Positions 40,057 through 52,500 of a DNA stretch of 64,000 nt are shown here, piece by piece. Both the position numbers and the translations under genes were made by a program. Position 1 is the stretch's first letter. Each line of letters starts with the position of its first letter. The notes beneath the pieces are model-generated. The model made no database searches. It saw only the letters and a program-made list of their open reading frames with translations, and was not told where the DNA came from. Source of the DNA: Brugia malayi (Eukaryota; Nematoda; Chromadorea; Rhabditida; Onchocercidae); NCBI RefSeq assembly GCF_000002995.4, contig NW_025062479.1, positions 10,521,721 through 10,585,720 on the forward strand. Direction: 5' to 3'.

Positions 40057-41294
40057 TTTCCTTTTTTTTTTTTTTGCTTTTTTTTTTTACACAATCCTTT
40101 AAACTAAAATTTGAAATATTTCGTAAAACATCTGTTACTACTTTGCAAAAAAAAAAAAAGATTCATAGCGATAATAGGGAAAGCAAAGACAGAGAGGAAG
40201 GAAAAAAAGAAGGAAAAATTTGATGGAGATTGAAAGGACGAAGGGAAAGAGAGAGAGGGAGAGGGGAGGAAGAAAGATGAAGATATATTGGACTACGTTG
40301 ATAAATAATACTCATTTTTATTGATTTTGGTTCTTTTTTTTCTTGTTGAAAAGATTTTTTCTATTCTACATTTGAAAAATATAAATGGTATATTTAACTG
40401 TAAAAGTACTTTTTTTTTTTTTTTTGCAAAATGAAAGAAAGAAATGAATAAATAACTGAAATAATTGAACCTAAACAATAGTAGATTTATTACAATAAAA
40501 AAAGGGAAACCAAAAAAAAGCCTAATTAATTAAATCTTCAATATTATTTTCTATTGTCCATTATTTTTGCCGCATATTTTAGATATAAAATTGTAGCAAT
40601 AAAAATTCCAATAACATACACAACATTAATCGATTAACAGATAGATTAACAAGCATTTTTAATTATCTAATTGCCGAATAAAATAGTTGTAATATGATAA
40701 GTGTAAATAACATTTAAATTTAATATATTAAGTGTATCAATTAAAAAAATGAGGAAAACAAAGTGAGAAATATGAAGATCGATTTCTTTAAGTGTTACTA
40801 TCGTTTCTTTCATTTAAGAAACAAATTTGTGAATGAAGAAAATAAGTGAAAAAAAAAGACATAATTTTACTATAAAATATTATTTGTAATATTTTTATCA
40901 AGTAATTATTGTCAAAAATATTTTTAATTGATAAATTTGAGCAAATGAGAAAAAAAAAGAAAGAAACTTAATCATATCAAATCAAAGAGAGAAAGAAACT
41001 TAATCATATCATTTCTATTATTTTATATGAAAAAAAAAAAAAAAAAAAAAGGAAAAGAAAATCATAGCAAAATTCTGCAAATCAAATTGTATAAATGAAG
41101 TAATGGACAAGTAACATATCACTTTTTGTTAACAAAAATTATTTTTCGTAATAAGTTTATTTATCTTTCAATTGCTCAAAGTGCCAAGAGTCAATAAATA
41201 AATAAATTTAATTAAAACGAAATGTATATATGTAAAGAATAAAGAGAAAAGGTTAGAATAGTAATAGCAGAAGAGGAAAAAAATGTGCAAAAAT

Positions 41295-41560
41295 TGGATG
41301 CAGTAGGATTTATATCTAATCTATTTGATGTTTTATAAAACACTGTGGTTAAAATTATAATGATCTGTTGATCAAATCTGAGATTCAAAATTGAAATTTA
41401 ATGGTTTATCCATTTTATTAAATATTAACTAAATATAAGGGAACCATACCAATATCATTGATCTTTGATTAAGGAATTCTATTTTTGATCTAAGTCATGT
41501 ATGCAATAGGATTTAAATTTAATGTTTTTGATGTTTCACAAAACGCTGTGATTAAAAATA
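41295..41560 (+). repeat. Pair of imperfect direct repeats, about 62 bp each, 200 bp apart
   Basis: The stretch starting TGCAGTAGGATTTATATC near 41300 recurs as TGCAATAGGATTTAAATT near 41500; both continue TTTGATGTTT(C/T)A(C/T)AAAAC(A/G)CTGTG(G/A)TTAAAA. An old local duplication of unknown meaning. Confidence 0.6.
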
Positions 41561-43290
41561 TTTTGTATAGTTCTCTTATTGATTTAAATTAGATATATAT
41601 TCAAAAAGTGCAAAAAAAATTAATTTCCAAAATTTTTTTAAAAATATTCCAATCAAAATTTTTCTTTACACTGCAAATTTTCTGCTATCATCTTTAATCT
41701 TTTTTTCTAAGCAAATTTAGCGAAAAAAAAATGGTAATTAATGTTAAATGAGAATATAAATAAATTAGTAAGTATAAATTTTATCCCAATAAACACTCTT
41801 TCACTTATGTTATAATATTTGAATGAAATTAAAACTTTAAAAAAGATCAAACATATATATATCATAAAATTTAGTAAAAGAATAAGCAATAATGAGATGT
41901 AGGTAAGTGATCTACTGCTAGAATGATTCATTTCAATATAATTATCATTATAATTGTTACGATAATTCAATTAGTGAAAGGTTAACTTTTCTAGTAGCAG
42001 CTGCTAAATAAGTTTGATTGTATACGAAACAAACAAACTAACTACTTTCAGCTCATCACTTTTTGTTTATATTTCTTCATTTTCTTTTTTTTTCTCTCTT
42101 TCTCTCTTTCTCCTTTCCTTGATCTCTTCAGTTGATACATTTCTTATATATATATATATATATCATCCTTTATTCGTTTTAAATTAATTCAAAAAAAAGA
42201 AGAAAAGCTTTTAATAGTAATATGTTGGCTAGTTTTCTCTCTCGTTTTTTTTCTCATTCTTTCTCTTTTTCTTATTTATTTAATCTCAGTCAAATTATTC
42301 ATCTGATAAGTTTAGAATTTTTTTAATGAATTAGTCGGAATTCTAAAACAATACTAACTGTTAAAGTCAAGAAAGTTAGAAAGAATACTGAAAAATGAGC
42401 AGTGCTAATTTATTACTATTATTATAAAAAGAAAGAGAAAAAGGAGAAACTTTTGATCAATAAATTTTATTGAAATAATGGAAATTATCGATGTATATTC
42501 ATTAAAGTTCAATCACTTTTTTTTTTTTATTTTTGATAATATTAATTTTTGTTGATTTGTGCTTATTGTAATAATAATATTAAAAAAAAAAAGCATCAAA
42601 TGAGATATGAAATTGATTCTTACTTTTCTCAAAAAATAAAATTCAGAATGTAAAAAGAAAAATTTTTTAAAATTAATTTTCAAATCTTTTCAATGAAAAC
42701 TCTGTACAAAATAAAAGATTTAAAACTAAATGCAATCATTAAATGATTCAATGTACCGATTTATTTTCTGGAAAATAATTTTAAGACTGTAAAAACCGAG
42801 TAATAAAAGCCAATTTAGAATTAATTTAAAAAAAAAAAAAAAATCACTTCAAAATCAATCAATCACTCTTGATTATATAGGAAATGCAAAATTTGATCAT
42901 TCGTGACAATACTGAGATCTGAGTGCAATTTAACATTATATATAAAAAAAATTGCGATTTTTTACCATTTCACATTAAAATAATGTGTTATCACTACAAT
43001 TTACTATTTAATTATGATTTTTTTCCTATCATTCATGAATCACTAATTAACTGACTATTTATCCCACTAAATTTAAATGAGATATGATAATTTTATTATG
43101 AAATATTGTAAAATGAAAATAAGATAATGTTATTAAAAAAATATTAAATGAGAGATATTAAAGTATACGTGAATCACATAAATATATGTATTATAAAATA
43201 GATGTACAAAGAGTAGAGAAGAAAAATGAAAGTGAAATAATATTATTTGATTAATTTTACGATCCATATATGTTCAAAAAAAAAAAAAAA

Positions 43291-43347
43291 GAAAAAGAAA
43301 TTGAATCTTTTGCACTTTCAAATGAAAAAGATTCAATTTTTTTCTTT
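43291..43347. repeat. Inverted repeat / hairpin-forming site
   Basis: TTGAATCTTTT and its complement AAAAGATTCAA are separated by a loop of about 15 bases, with the pairing extended by flanking A-rich and T-rich arms. It lies about 450 bases upstream of the helicase start; no role is known. Confidence 0.55.
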
Positions 43348-43770
43348 CGAAAATATTAGAATTTCAGTCAAAGATGTTATATGATTCACCCACTTATTTC
43401 ATTTGTTCCATTTTCATTCTTATAAAAAGCTATAAGTTACGTTTTTAGTAGAATCAAAGGTGAGAATTCATCACCTTTTATACTTCTGACCCTTTACTAA
43501 GAAATTAACTACAGCATACGCTTACATTCCCCTCATGCTAAATCTACTTTAATTGTCCAAAATTTCAACTGCTCCACCATGAAACGAAATAGTGCAATTA
43601 GCGTTATATGTGCATAGAATTTTTCCTGAGATGTCGTGCGTTTTTCTGTTTCCGGATCCCGTTACATCCTGTATTTTTAGTTTGAGACTGAACATGACTT
43701 TATGAAAATATTGAAAGTACGAGGTATAAAATATTTTACATGATACATGCTAATTAGTAGGTGCGATTTT

Positions 43771-43793
43771 CCTTTTTTTTTTTTTTCAGTTTG
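43771..43793 (+). promoter_or_regulatory. Candidate trans-splice acceptor of the helicase mRNA
   Basis: A long T tract ending TTTTTTCAG at 43789 stands four bases before the ATG at 43794. This is a textbook nematode 3' splice site with no coding exon upstream, so spliced-leader addition is likely. Confidence 0.6.
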
Positions 43794-46700
43794 ATGGATA
43801 ATGTTTCGGCATATTGCCTTCCGATTGGAAACATGTTTATTTTCTGGTTACATGCAGAATTTCGGTAATCATATTCAGAATAGTAAATTACGAAATTGCT
43901 CCTCTCTTGATCATGATTGTATAAGGAGAAAAAGTGCATGGTATTGATGTTTCACCAATATGGAAAAAATTATTTACCTTGATATTTTCTTATTCCTATG
44001 AAGTTTTTAAAGTTTTTGAAAAAATACAAACATCCAAAAATTCATATCTGACATCTGACTTTTTTTTTCAGCAATACTAGATATAGCAAAAAGCCACGGA
44101 AGCATATGAAAAATTTCGCTTTACATTCAGACTTTTATGAGAAAGTCAATCGATGGAAGGAATTACTAAAAAATGAAGTTGCTCATGGTGTCAAGGAAAT
44201 CCGGTATATTCCATTTACATCTCATCTTTTTTTTCTCCCGATTCTTACTGATAGATAGCTGTTTTATGAATATCGCATTCAGGCTGTTTTGGAATTTCCA
44301 ATTTATAGGGATCTTCTGCTGAATCCGTCGGTTGACGAATTGGAAAAACTTGGTCAAATTTCGGGAGCACTTCGTTTCCAAACACAATATTTACATGCGT
44401 TGCACGGACGCGTCATCGTCTTACACCAAATAAAAGGGTCAGAGCAGAAGATCACAAAAAGAAGTTTCCGTTCAGGTTTCTTTTTTTGTTTCCAGATTTT
44501 ACTATCCCTAGCTATTGTGAAGTTAAGTAGGATTACTTTAAAAGTGGTGGCTTGGAAATTTTTGGAAAATATTCAAATTTTATTTGTAGGTACACCTGTG
44601 CTGCTATGTCGAATTCCAGAGCTTACAATCATTAGCAACTGTATTATAATTTCATGCTCTGGAAATCAAGTGAGTCTGAAAACAAAAGCAAAAAAGGAAG
44701 TGAATATTGATTTTTCTGATGAATTTGTTTTAATACCATCTGTCGGACTCGGATATCTGATAGCTTTAGATGAGTTTCTGGTAAGTTTTTGATTTGTGGA
44801 ATAGATTAGGCTAATGTATTAAGCATTTTGTTATTTAGAAAACTGGTCGCATTAATTTATTTGCTGAGAGATTTTCCCAACTTTCCTCTTTCATGAGTTT
44901 TCTTATATTTCTTTATGCGTCCACATAGTGTGATAATTGCTAATTACCTTTTCCGTTAATAATGGTTTAAAGAAAAAGTACTTTGATGAATGTGTAATTT
45001 ATTACAGAGCAAAATTTCGTGCCTTCATCAAATATAAAATATTATAGATGGTAATTGCTGCTTATGAAAAATTTCCATATTCAGGAATTAAGATGGAGAG
45101 ATTTCCCTGGTGAAAAGTTGATTCATTATGTTCATTGTAGTGTACCATTACCAACATCACGACCAGGTAATTCAGTTCATCATTCAAAAAAATCCATTTA
45201 TAGCATAGATATAAAAATATGAAGTAGCATTTTGCTGATGATTGATCGTTGCAAACACGCTGTACTAGAGAGGAAGGGCATACATTAGATAAAACTTTTG
45301 TTTCAAGAAATGTACTGCTTTTTTTAGTTTCAAAGATTCAGCTGTTATGTCAAAAGATGGTAGCACTCATATTGAAAAAGGGATTTTCTTTTTTGATTCG
45401 CCATTATAAGATAATAGTGTTAATAATATCTTTTTGGACGAAGTATCAAAAAAATCAGTTAGACTCAATGAGGACCAAAGACGTGCTGTGTTTGCTGCAT
45501 TAAACAAAAGTCGACCGATTGTAACTATTCATGGCCCACCTGGTACTGGGAAAACAGCTGTTATTGCGGAGATTGTGTTAGAAGCCGTTAGTAGGAAGCA
45601 GAAGGTATCTTTTAATAATGATTTTTGTCTTAAAATCTCACTTCGAAAGAAAATAGTTATTTCAGCTGTGTGCTTATCTTTTTGCTTTAAACTGATTTCG
45701 AAACAACTCTCATTTCTAAACTCAGCACTTTTTTTCTGCTTCGTCTTCTGTGAGGCTATGATTTAGTTCGTAGCTTTTTATGGGGTCAAAAGCTGAAATG
45801 ATGGGCGTGTTTTTTTTAAAAAAAAAAAAAAAAAAAAAATAGTAGAGCAAAAAACATCTTTAAAAAAAAAAAAACTCAAGTTTTTAATAAACATTTAACA
45901 ACAAATCTAGTTCAAAAATAAAATTAAAAGCAAAAATATAAAATAAAAAAATTACTAAAATAAAAATAATAAATTAATTAAAAAATTAACCAAAAAAAAA
46001 AAAAAAATTTAAACAAAACGAATAACATCTAAATAAAAAAATTATATTTTTCATCTACTTAGGGTTTTGGAACAGTCATAGTTTTATGAGTGGACTTATG
46101 CTTGCTAGACTCTCTCATTTTAAGTCGTAAAATTATCTTCCATTTTGTCGACCTCTGTGTAATTGAGAAAAGTGCAGTGAATTTAGTTTTGCGCTTCATT
46201 CGTGAAAGTCTTTCATCCTTGTGAGATTAGTTTAGCTTTCCTTTACATTATTATTATTACGACATTTCTTAGTATAATGATAAAATTCACCAAAATCATG
46301 CTTCAATTTACAGGTGCTTATTTGTGCTCCCTCAAACATTGCAGTAAACAATATAGTTGATAGACTAAAGGATTTAGCTGGAATATGTGCACTGGGATTT
46401 AATTCAGAGCTATCATTGGCCGCTGAATTAGAGCAACATGACAGATTCGTTGATATTCAGTGTGCCTTCAAAAAATTGGTTCGATAACTTTTGTAAGCGT
46501 AATGCTCTAACAAATAACTCATTGCGGTTGTAGTCGAGGAAATAAGTTGGAAAGAAAGCTCTCGAATATTTTTTAAGATATAACCTAAAGGACGAAATTT
46601 ATGCTATGGTAATTTCAGATATTAAACTTCAGTTTTTGTCCTTTTTTAGTCTTCTCTTTTTGAAATATTGGATTTTAAGGGATTAATGTTAAATTGCAGG

Positions 46701-48927
46701 ATTCAGGGGAAAGTAATGGAATATATGGGAATAATTGTGATGAACATAAAAAAGTTTGGCACGATGCCAGTAAGATGTTGTGGCACTTGAAAGAGGTAAA
46801 AATTTTGGTTTGTGTTCCTCTTATAACTTGTATAATTTGGGATGCTTCACAAATTTTCAAAAATTCAAAAGTATAAGTCTTAGTTTTTTTAGTGAGCAAA
46901 AAGTGGAAGGAAAATGAATTTTTCCTTGATGCAATATTTTAAATGTAATTTTGACATTTCTTTGGATTGATAGCTGAATTTTACAGACCATTGTAAGTTC
47001 TAAACAAGTGATTGTATGTACTCTAACAAACAACTCACTGCGGTTTCTTCGTGAACATGGTTTTCAACCCACTTTAACAGTAATAGATGAAGCTGCACAA
47101 GCTTTGGAGTGTGTTGCATGGTACTCATTACTTTTATCTCCAAGAGCTGTAATTGTTGGTGACCCATGGCAGTTACCACCGGTTTTGAAAACTTCACGGT
47201 ACAGTTTGGTTTTACTTTGTCGAATGAAATACTTTCAGGAAATCATGAAGTTTCTTTTAACTCAATTCAGAAATTTATTAAGTGAGTCGTTCATCGTGTT
47301 GCTTATTATAAAGTCGTCAAGACATAGCTTGGTCCGGAATCTTGTGGAATGTATCTCACTTAAATTATCAATGTTTGCTAGGAACATAACTTAGTTTGGT
47401 TTTTCCATAATTTTTCTTATTTTTTTATCACTGTCTTATTTAAGGGTAAGTTTTAGTTTTTCGAATTATGTATTTCAAGATTATTGGGAATGGACGATAT
47501 CAGTAATTCATTAATGGATACTTTATCCAAGAGATTTGGTGAAGCTAATTCGTTCATGTTGACAGAGCAGTATCGTATGAATAGAAAAATTATGGAGTTA
47601 GTTGCATATTTCTTGGAGAAAAAGGTTACTTTTGATTTTTGATAAATTTCTCTTCGCTAAATGCTTAAATAAGAAATCTCCTCTTACAGATGGCCTTCTT
47701 CATTTTTTTATCAGTCACAGTTACGCCCAAATGAACATATTGCTGACCAACTTTTGAGGTACATTAATTTGATTATTTGCTCCTTATATTTCTGAAAAAC
47801 TTATTTGTTTATAGATAAGTTACATAAAGACGAATTGGTCTAATAAGTAACCTTTGAGCTACAAAATTCCTGTGATTGTTGATAATACCTTCAAAATTTT
47901 TGTTCTATAATATGTTTCAGTGATATAAGCAAAGTGCCTAAAGGAAGTTTATTTGATGAACCGATGATATTCATTGACACAAGCCATGATAAATCAGCAG
48001 AGAGTAGCGAAAAACTGTATCGACATTCGTACGCAAATGCGCGTAAATTTTCATAGAAATTTGTTTTTAAAGTCATTTTTGGATTATAGAAATTGATTGT
48101 CTTCGCATCATTTTGATATCTATAGAACATTATATGTTTCTGGATATTTTAAATGCAATTCATTTGCAGTAGAAGCGAAATTGATTATTAAATATGTTAC
48201 TGCACTGAGCATGTTTGGTGTACAAGAGAAAGACATTGGTATCATAGCACCGTATGTTGCACAGGTCAGAATGAATATATTTTTGGACGTTTATATAACG
48301 TTCTTAATTTTTATGATATTACATATAAACTTATTTCGTTCTGAACGACTCATTTAATTTAGATTTTCTTCCTAGGAATAAGGTTATTTAATAGGATCTA
48401 TTCTTGATATCTGATTTCAATAAAAATCCATTTTCAGGTCGATATGTTGAAGAAATCATTAAAAACTAGTAGGGTAAATAGCGTGGATGCCTTTCAAGGT
48501 CAAGAGTGTGAAGTAATCGTTATGTCATTGGTCAGGAATAATGGTGATGGTATTGTTTTTTATATGCATTTCATGCTTGAATAAAGTTAAAATTTATTTT
48601 GAGTAAGAAATCCAAATCTCATTCTCAGTGTATTTAAATTTTATTCTTAGCAAGCAAAAAAAGATTACCAACTTTCCTCCAGTAAAATCTCGAAACCTTT
48701 TTCTAGGTCGAATTGGATTTCTGAAAGATGAACGACGCTTCAATGTTGCCGTGACAAGAGCCCGCCGACAGTTCGTTTTGGTGGGTAGTGCAATAATGAT
48801 GAAGTATGCTAAGCATCTGCGGTCGCTTATCGAATATATGCAACGTCACGGCAGGATTATCAAACAAGAGGAATTTGCGAGGTGTCTGGCAATCAGTAGG
48901 AAGTATTCAAAAAAAAACCAAAAATAA
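43794..48927 (+). CDS. SF1B helicase of the UPF1/SMUBP2 (IGHMBP2) class
   Basis: ATP-dependent RNA/DNA helicase. Fifteen exons: 43794-43864, 44072-44203, 44309-44475, 44590-44780, 45085-45166, 45411-45604, 46314-46478, 46700-46795, 46987-47198, 47480-47624, 47715-47758, 47921-48042, 48170-48264, 48438-48549 and 48707-48927; total 2049 bases, 682 residues. Q-motif region RLNEDQRRAV; Walker A GPPGTGKT (256-263); motif Ia CAPSNIAVNN; motif II VIDEAAQALE (Asp400); motif III GDPWQLPPV; motif IV EQYRM; motif V VDAFQGQE; motif VI NVAVTRARR. All helicase motifs are intact. N-terminal DFYEKVNRWKELL resembles the start of SMUBP2 proteins. The protein ends about 50 residues after motif VI, with no R3H or AN1 zinc finger as in vertebrate IGHMBP2. 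The 44203/44309 junction is chosen on phase; an alternative (44177/44283) is also in frame. The intron 44476-44589 is open and a multiple of three. Convergent with mgrn-1. Confidence 0.92.
45800..46020 (+). repeat. A-rich insertion-like block in a helicase intron
   Basis: About 220 bases dominated by A runs (a long one at 45820-45839 and others near 45860 and 46000) within the intron 45605-46313. It is unlike the more balanced DNA around it. No terminal repeats or duplication could be seen. Confidence 0.45.
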
Positions 48928-49527
48928 CTGTTACGGAAATCGAAGCTGATATCCGGTCAGAATATGTCTTGAAGTTTGAGAGCTAGAAATGTCAAATATC
49001 ATTAGTTGTTCCGCATTGTTTTTCTCGTTTACGTTTGGATTTCCAACCTGAGCTAACTGCAACTGAAATTATGGTAGTGGTGCATATTTCCATGTTTATG
49101 ATATATATTTTTCTTACTGGAAACGGATATGATGTGGATTTTAGTAATCCAGGGAATGCGAAAAAAAAAAAAAAAAAAACTCATTTAATCCATAAGATTC
49201 TGAGTGATAAAAATTTCAAAGTAATGCACCTTTTATCGATTGCGACATATCACAAAAGTAGAGAAATGGAAAAAAAGAGCGCGACGAGATGAGAATACAA
49301 AACCAGTATGAGTGCAATTTCGACCATTTACATAAATGCATCACTTGGTAGGACCTTCAAATTGTTTTCTGAGAAAGAACATTGTTGAGATGAGAAAAGG
49401 GAAGAAAAAGAAAAGACGAAATGGCATTTATCATTTAGCAGTAATATAGCAACACAGGAAGCCACATATAGGAAAAACATAATAAATGTGTGACGGGATT
49501 AGTGAATTTTAACGTTTAAGATTAGAA
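48928..49527. other. Convergent intergenic region, helicase and mgrn-1 3' ends
   Basis: Six hundred bases between two stop codons on opposite strands, presumably shared 3' UTR territory. It contains an A tract at 49161-49178 and no coding exon. Confidence 0.6.
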
Positions 49528-52500
49528 TTATGAATTCTTTGCTGTAGTAATATTGTCGGAATTTTGGGCAAGTTCATTTGGTGGATTTTCTTGAACAGCA
49601 ACATTTTTAATAGACCCTTTTCGGTTATACAGTGGCGACATAGTCTGCTGTTTCTTGTAACGTCGACCATGTGAGGAAACCGATGAATACGGAGTGTCGG
49701 ATGGGGAGTCAAGATAACGACTTGTTGAACAGTTATTTGGCATCTCTTCCTGAAGTTTCGGAACATTCCAACATAAAGTGAAAGCATGCTCATAATGCTC
49801 TGTGTTCCATTGCTTTAGCTTGGATCACTTGTAAGTAGATCACAGAGCATACTTACAGATCTTCACTGAAGGATGGGAACTCTTAAGGAAACATTACTTG
49901 AAGACCATTTGAAAATTAGTTAGCTTACATTCTTGAATTCATTCGCTGATTTCATTTCTATGCAAACGGTGTTATCTTTCTTGTTCCGGCCTTGATTCAA
50001 CGTGAGTACCTATAGTGGAAAAAAGTTTCATATTAAAGTGGTAACGGTACAAGATTTAGAATGTCTTTCCAATAACTCAGGCATCCCTATCACACTTTTA
50101 AATGTAGTGAAATTAATTGTCTGCAGCGCCCGTTTACCAAAAAGTAATGCCCTTTTTAAGTTTTCCCTTTTTGATCGTGCACTAATCGTAAGCATGTAAT
50201 CCTCTTTTAAGGTGGATGGTAAAATTCTTCAAGGACCGTAAAAAAAACCGTAACCTGCTGTATAGCGACCGATGATCGCGAAGACCGTCTTGCAACTTTT
50301 GAATTAAGAGATGTAGAAACTTCATGAGGAGAATCAATGTTGTGGCCAAGTGGAGCAGTTGGTACCAAGCAAGACTGTATGTGACTAATCGGTCCATTTA
50401 GTGCTTCTACTAAGGTCATTGTCTCATACCTTAAAAGACATTAGATTAACATTCAAGCCAGGGAAAAATGTCTCCTGTTAACCTAAAAAGATTTCAAGGG
50501 GAAGACACAGTTTCTAAGTCACAATCTTCAACAAAGACGTGCAGTAAAATTATTTTTTAAAAAACGGAAATGGGAAATTTCTTAAAGTGACAATAGATGC
50601 ATATAAAACATATGAAAAGATTCTATAAGATGTATCTAAAAAAAGGCTAAATAAAAGCACCTAGTTTGTGAACGAGTTTGTTGCGAAGATGGTGACTGAT
50701 CAGTTATTGAAACCGTACTAACAACACGCATCGTCTTCAGCTGCAGTAGTGCACGGAATGGAGAACGACAAATGGGGCAGTTATTCAACTGAAAGTTAAT
50801 ACAATAAATTTAATGAGTTAGAATCACCAATAAAAAATTCCTAAAGATGGAAATAAGTCCCACAGAAAATTTTCTTGACAAGCAATAATAAAAACAAATT
50901 TCAGATTCGAACACGAAGGAAAAAAACTTTGAGTAACAAAACTGGACAAAAAATTTTTAAAGCAAAGTTTTTCCTTAGAGAAGATGAAAACATTTGTAAA
51001 AGAATAGAAAACTGGAAAAAAAGAAAAAAACTGACCTTATACCTCAATGTTTCCGCGCATCCATTACAAATACATAAATGCCTGCATGGAAGAATGACAG
51101 TATCGCGGATATCAGACATACAAATGATGCATTCGGATCCATTTTCATCACCAAGGTCATGTTCCTTATTCTCAATTCCGTAAATTTCTTGCAACAAATA
51201 TACTACACCATCAGCTACCTAAAAATTCTTGTTTCAGAATTTTAATATGGAAATAAGAAATTGACACTATAAGGAACTGATGCCCATCCAAAGATTGTAG
51301 CGATTATCTAAAAGAAAAATTTGAAACAAACACCCACTAATTTTTGTTTGAGTGCTTTTACAACAAAAGTTGCACACTGATCGGTTGCATGTTCGATGCT
51401 AGCCATTGTTGACTGCATCTGTTCAATACCACAATCAACAGCACGAATCTCAATAACAACTGGGAAATAGGAACCGCTATCATAATGCATCTAAAAAACT
51501 GAAAATTCTCATGATGTAACTATATCCAATTTCAACTTGTTGATGTTCTATCAGAAAAAAGCGGATGCATATTTAGAAAAATTGTGGATATTAGTTGTAG
51601 TTTCCATCAGAAAAGAGTTCACAGCTCCCAGACCCATAATAATATTGAGACGTACAGAACTAAGGTCATATACACTAGCATCCATAATGAATTTATTGAA
51701 ATGTTGCTCCGCACCAACATCAAAATAATACTGTTCAGATGACTTCAGCTGCGGATACTTGTGCATAAATCTGCAAACAAACGCATCAGAAATTAATAGC
51801 GAGAACTCTAATTTAACTTGCTGATTAAAAAAAAAAAAAAAGGACTAACACACCGTCTGATATTTTGAATGACTTAGTGATTTCAACAAATATAATTATA
51901 TGAAAATAATGTAGTCTGTGGTAATATTTCAGTAGGCTGTCCTACATGATTCACAGATAGTAAAGCCTTTTCGTACTCACAGAGATGGGCTTGGAAACAT
52001 TTCGAGGTATCACTTCTAGGGAATTTAATAGTCAATGTTCAACATGGCATTTTGAAAAGTAACTGGTCTCAAAATGTAGCAAAACTTTAATGTTTTAAGA
52101 AACACATACTGTATATGTCCATCGCTAACAACTTCCTTCGCAAAAAAGTGAATTTGTACGTAACATGCACTGTCACAGTCGAAATAGAATTCTAAGCAGA
52201 ACGAATTCTTGTTATTCTCTGATGCATTGTTCTTCCTTCTAAAAAAAAAAAAAAAGAATAAATTTCAAAGGTACTGATATTTCTCAAATTCCCGGATAAG
52301 TTGAAAAATTGATAAAGATTTTCAGTTACTGTAATAAATAACTGAAAGATACAGTTACCAGTATTCATTTATCTGCTAAATCTTTATAAATTATTTCCCT
52401 TTTTTTCACATCGCATATGAGCACGTAAACGTGTTAGTGAGCAAAAATCTTTCAAACAAGGATGTTAAACGCTGCCTCTTCCACTTAAACTACAACGCAC

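Larger units (their letters stand above)
40057..43793. other. Intergenic region between divergent genes
   Basis: AT-rich DNA with a GA-rich patch (40190-40275), homopolymers, a (TA)n run at 42145-42163, a direct repeat pair (41295-41360 and 41497-41560) and a hairpin at 43291-43347. No coding exon seen. Confidence 0.5.

Noticed and set aside
45249..45503. Plus-strand frame overlapping the helicase exon at 45411-45604
   Set aside because: Different frame from the helicase motifs; mostly intron sequence.
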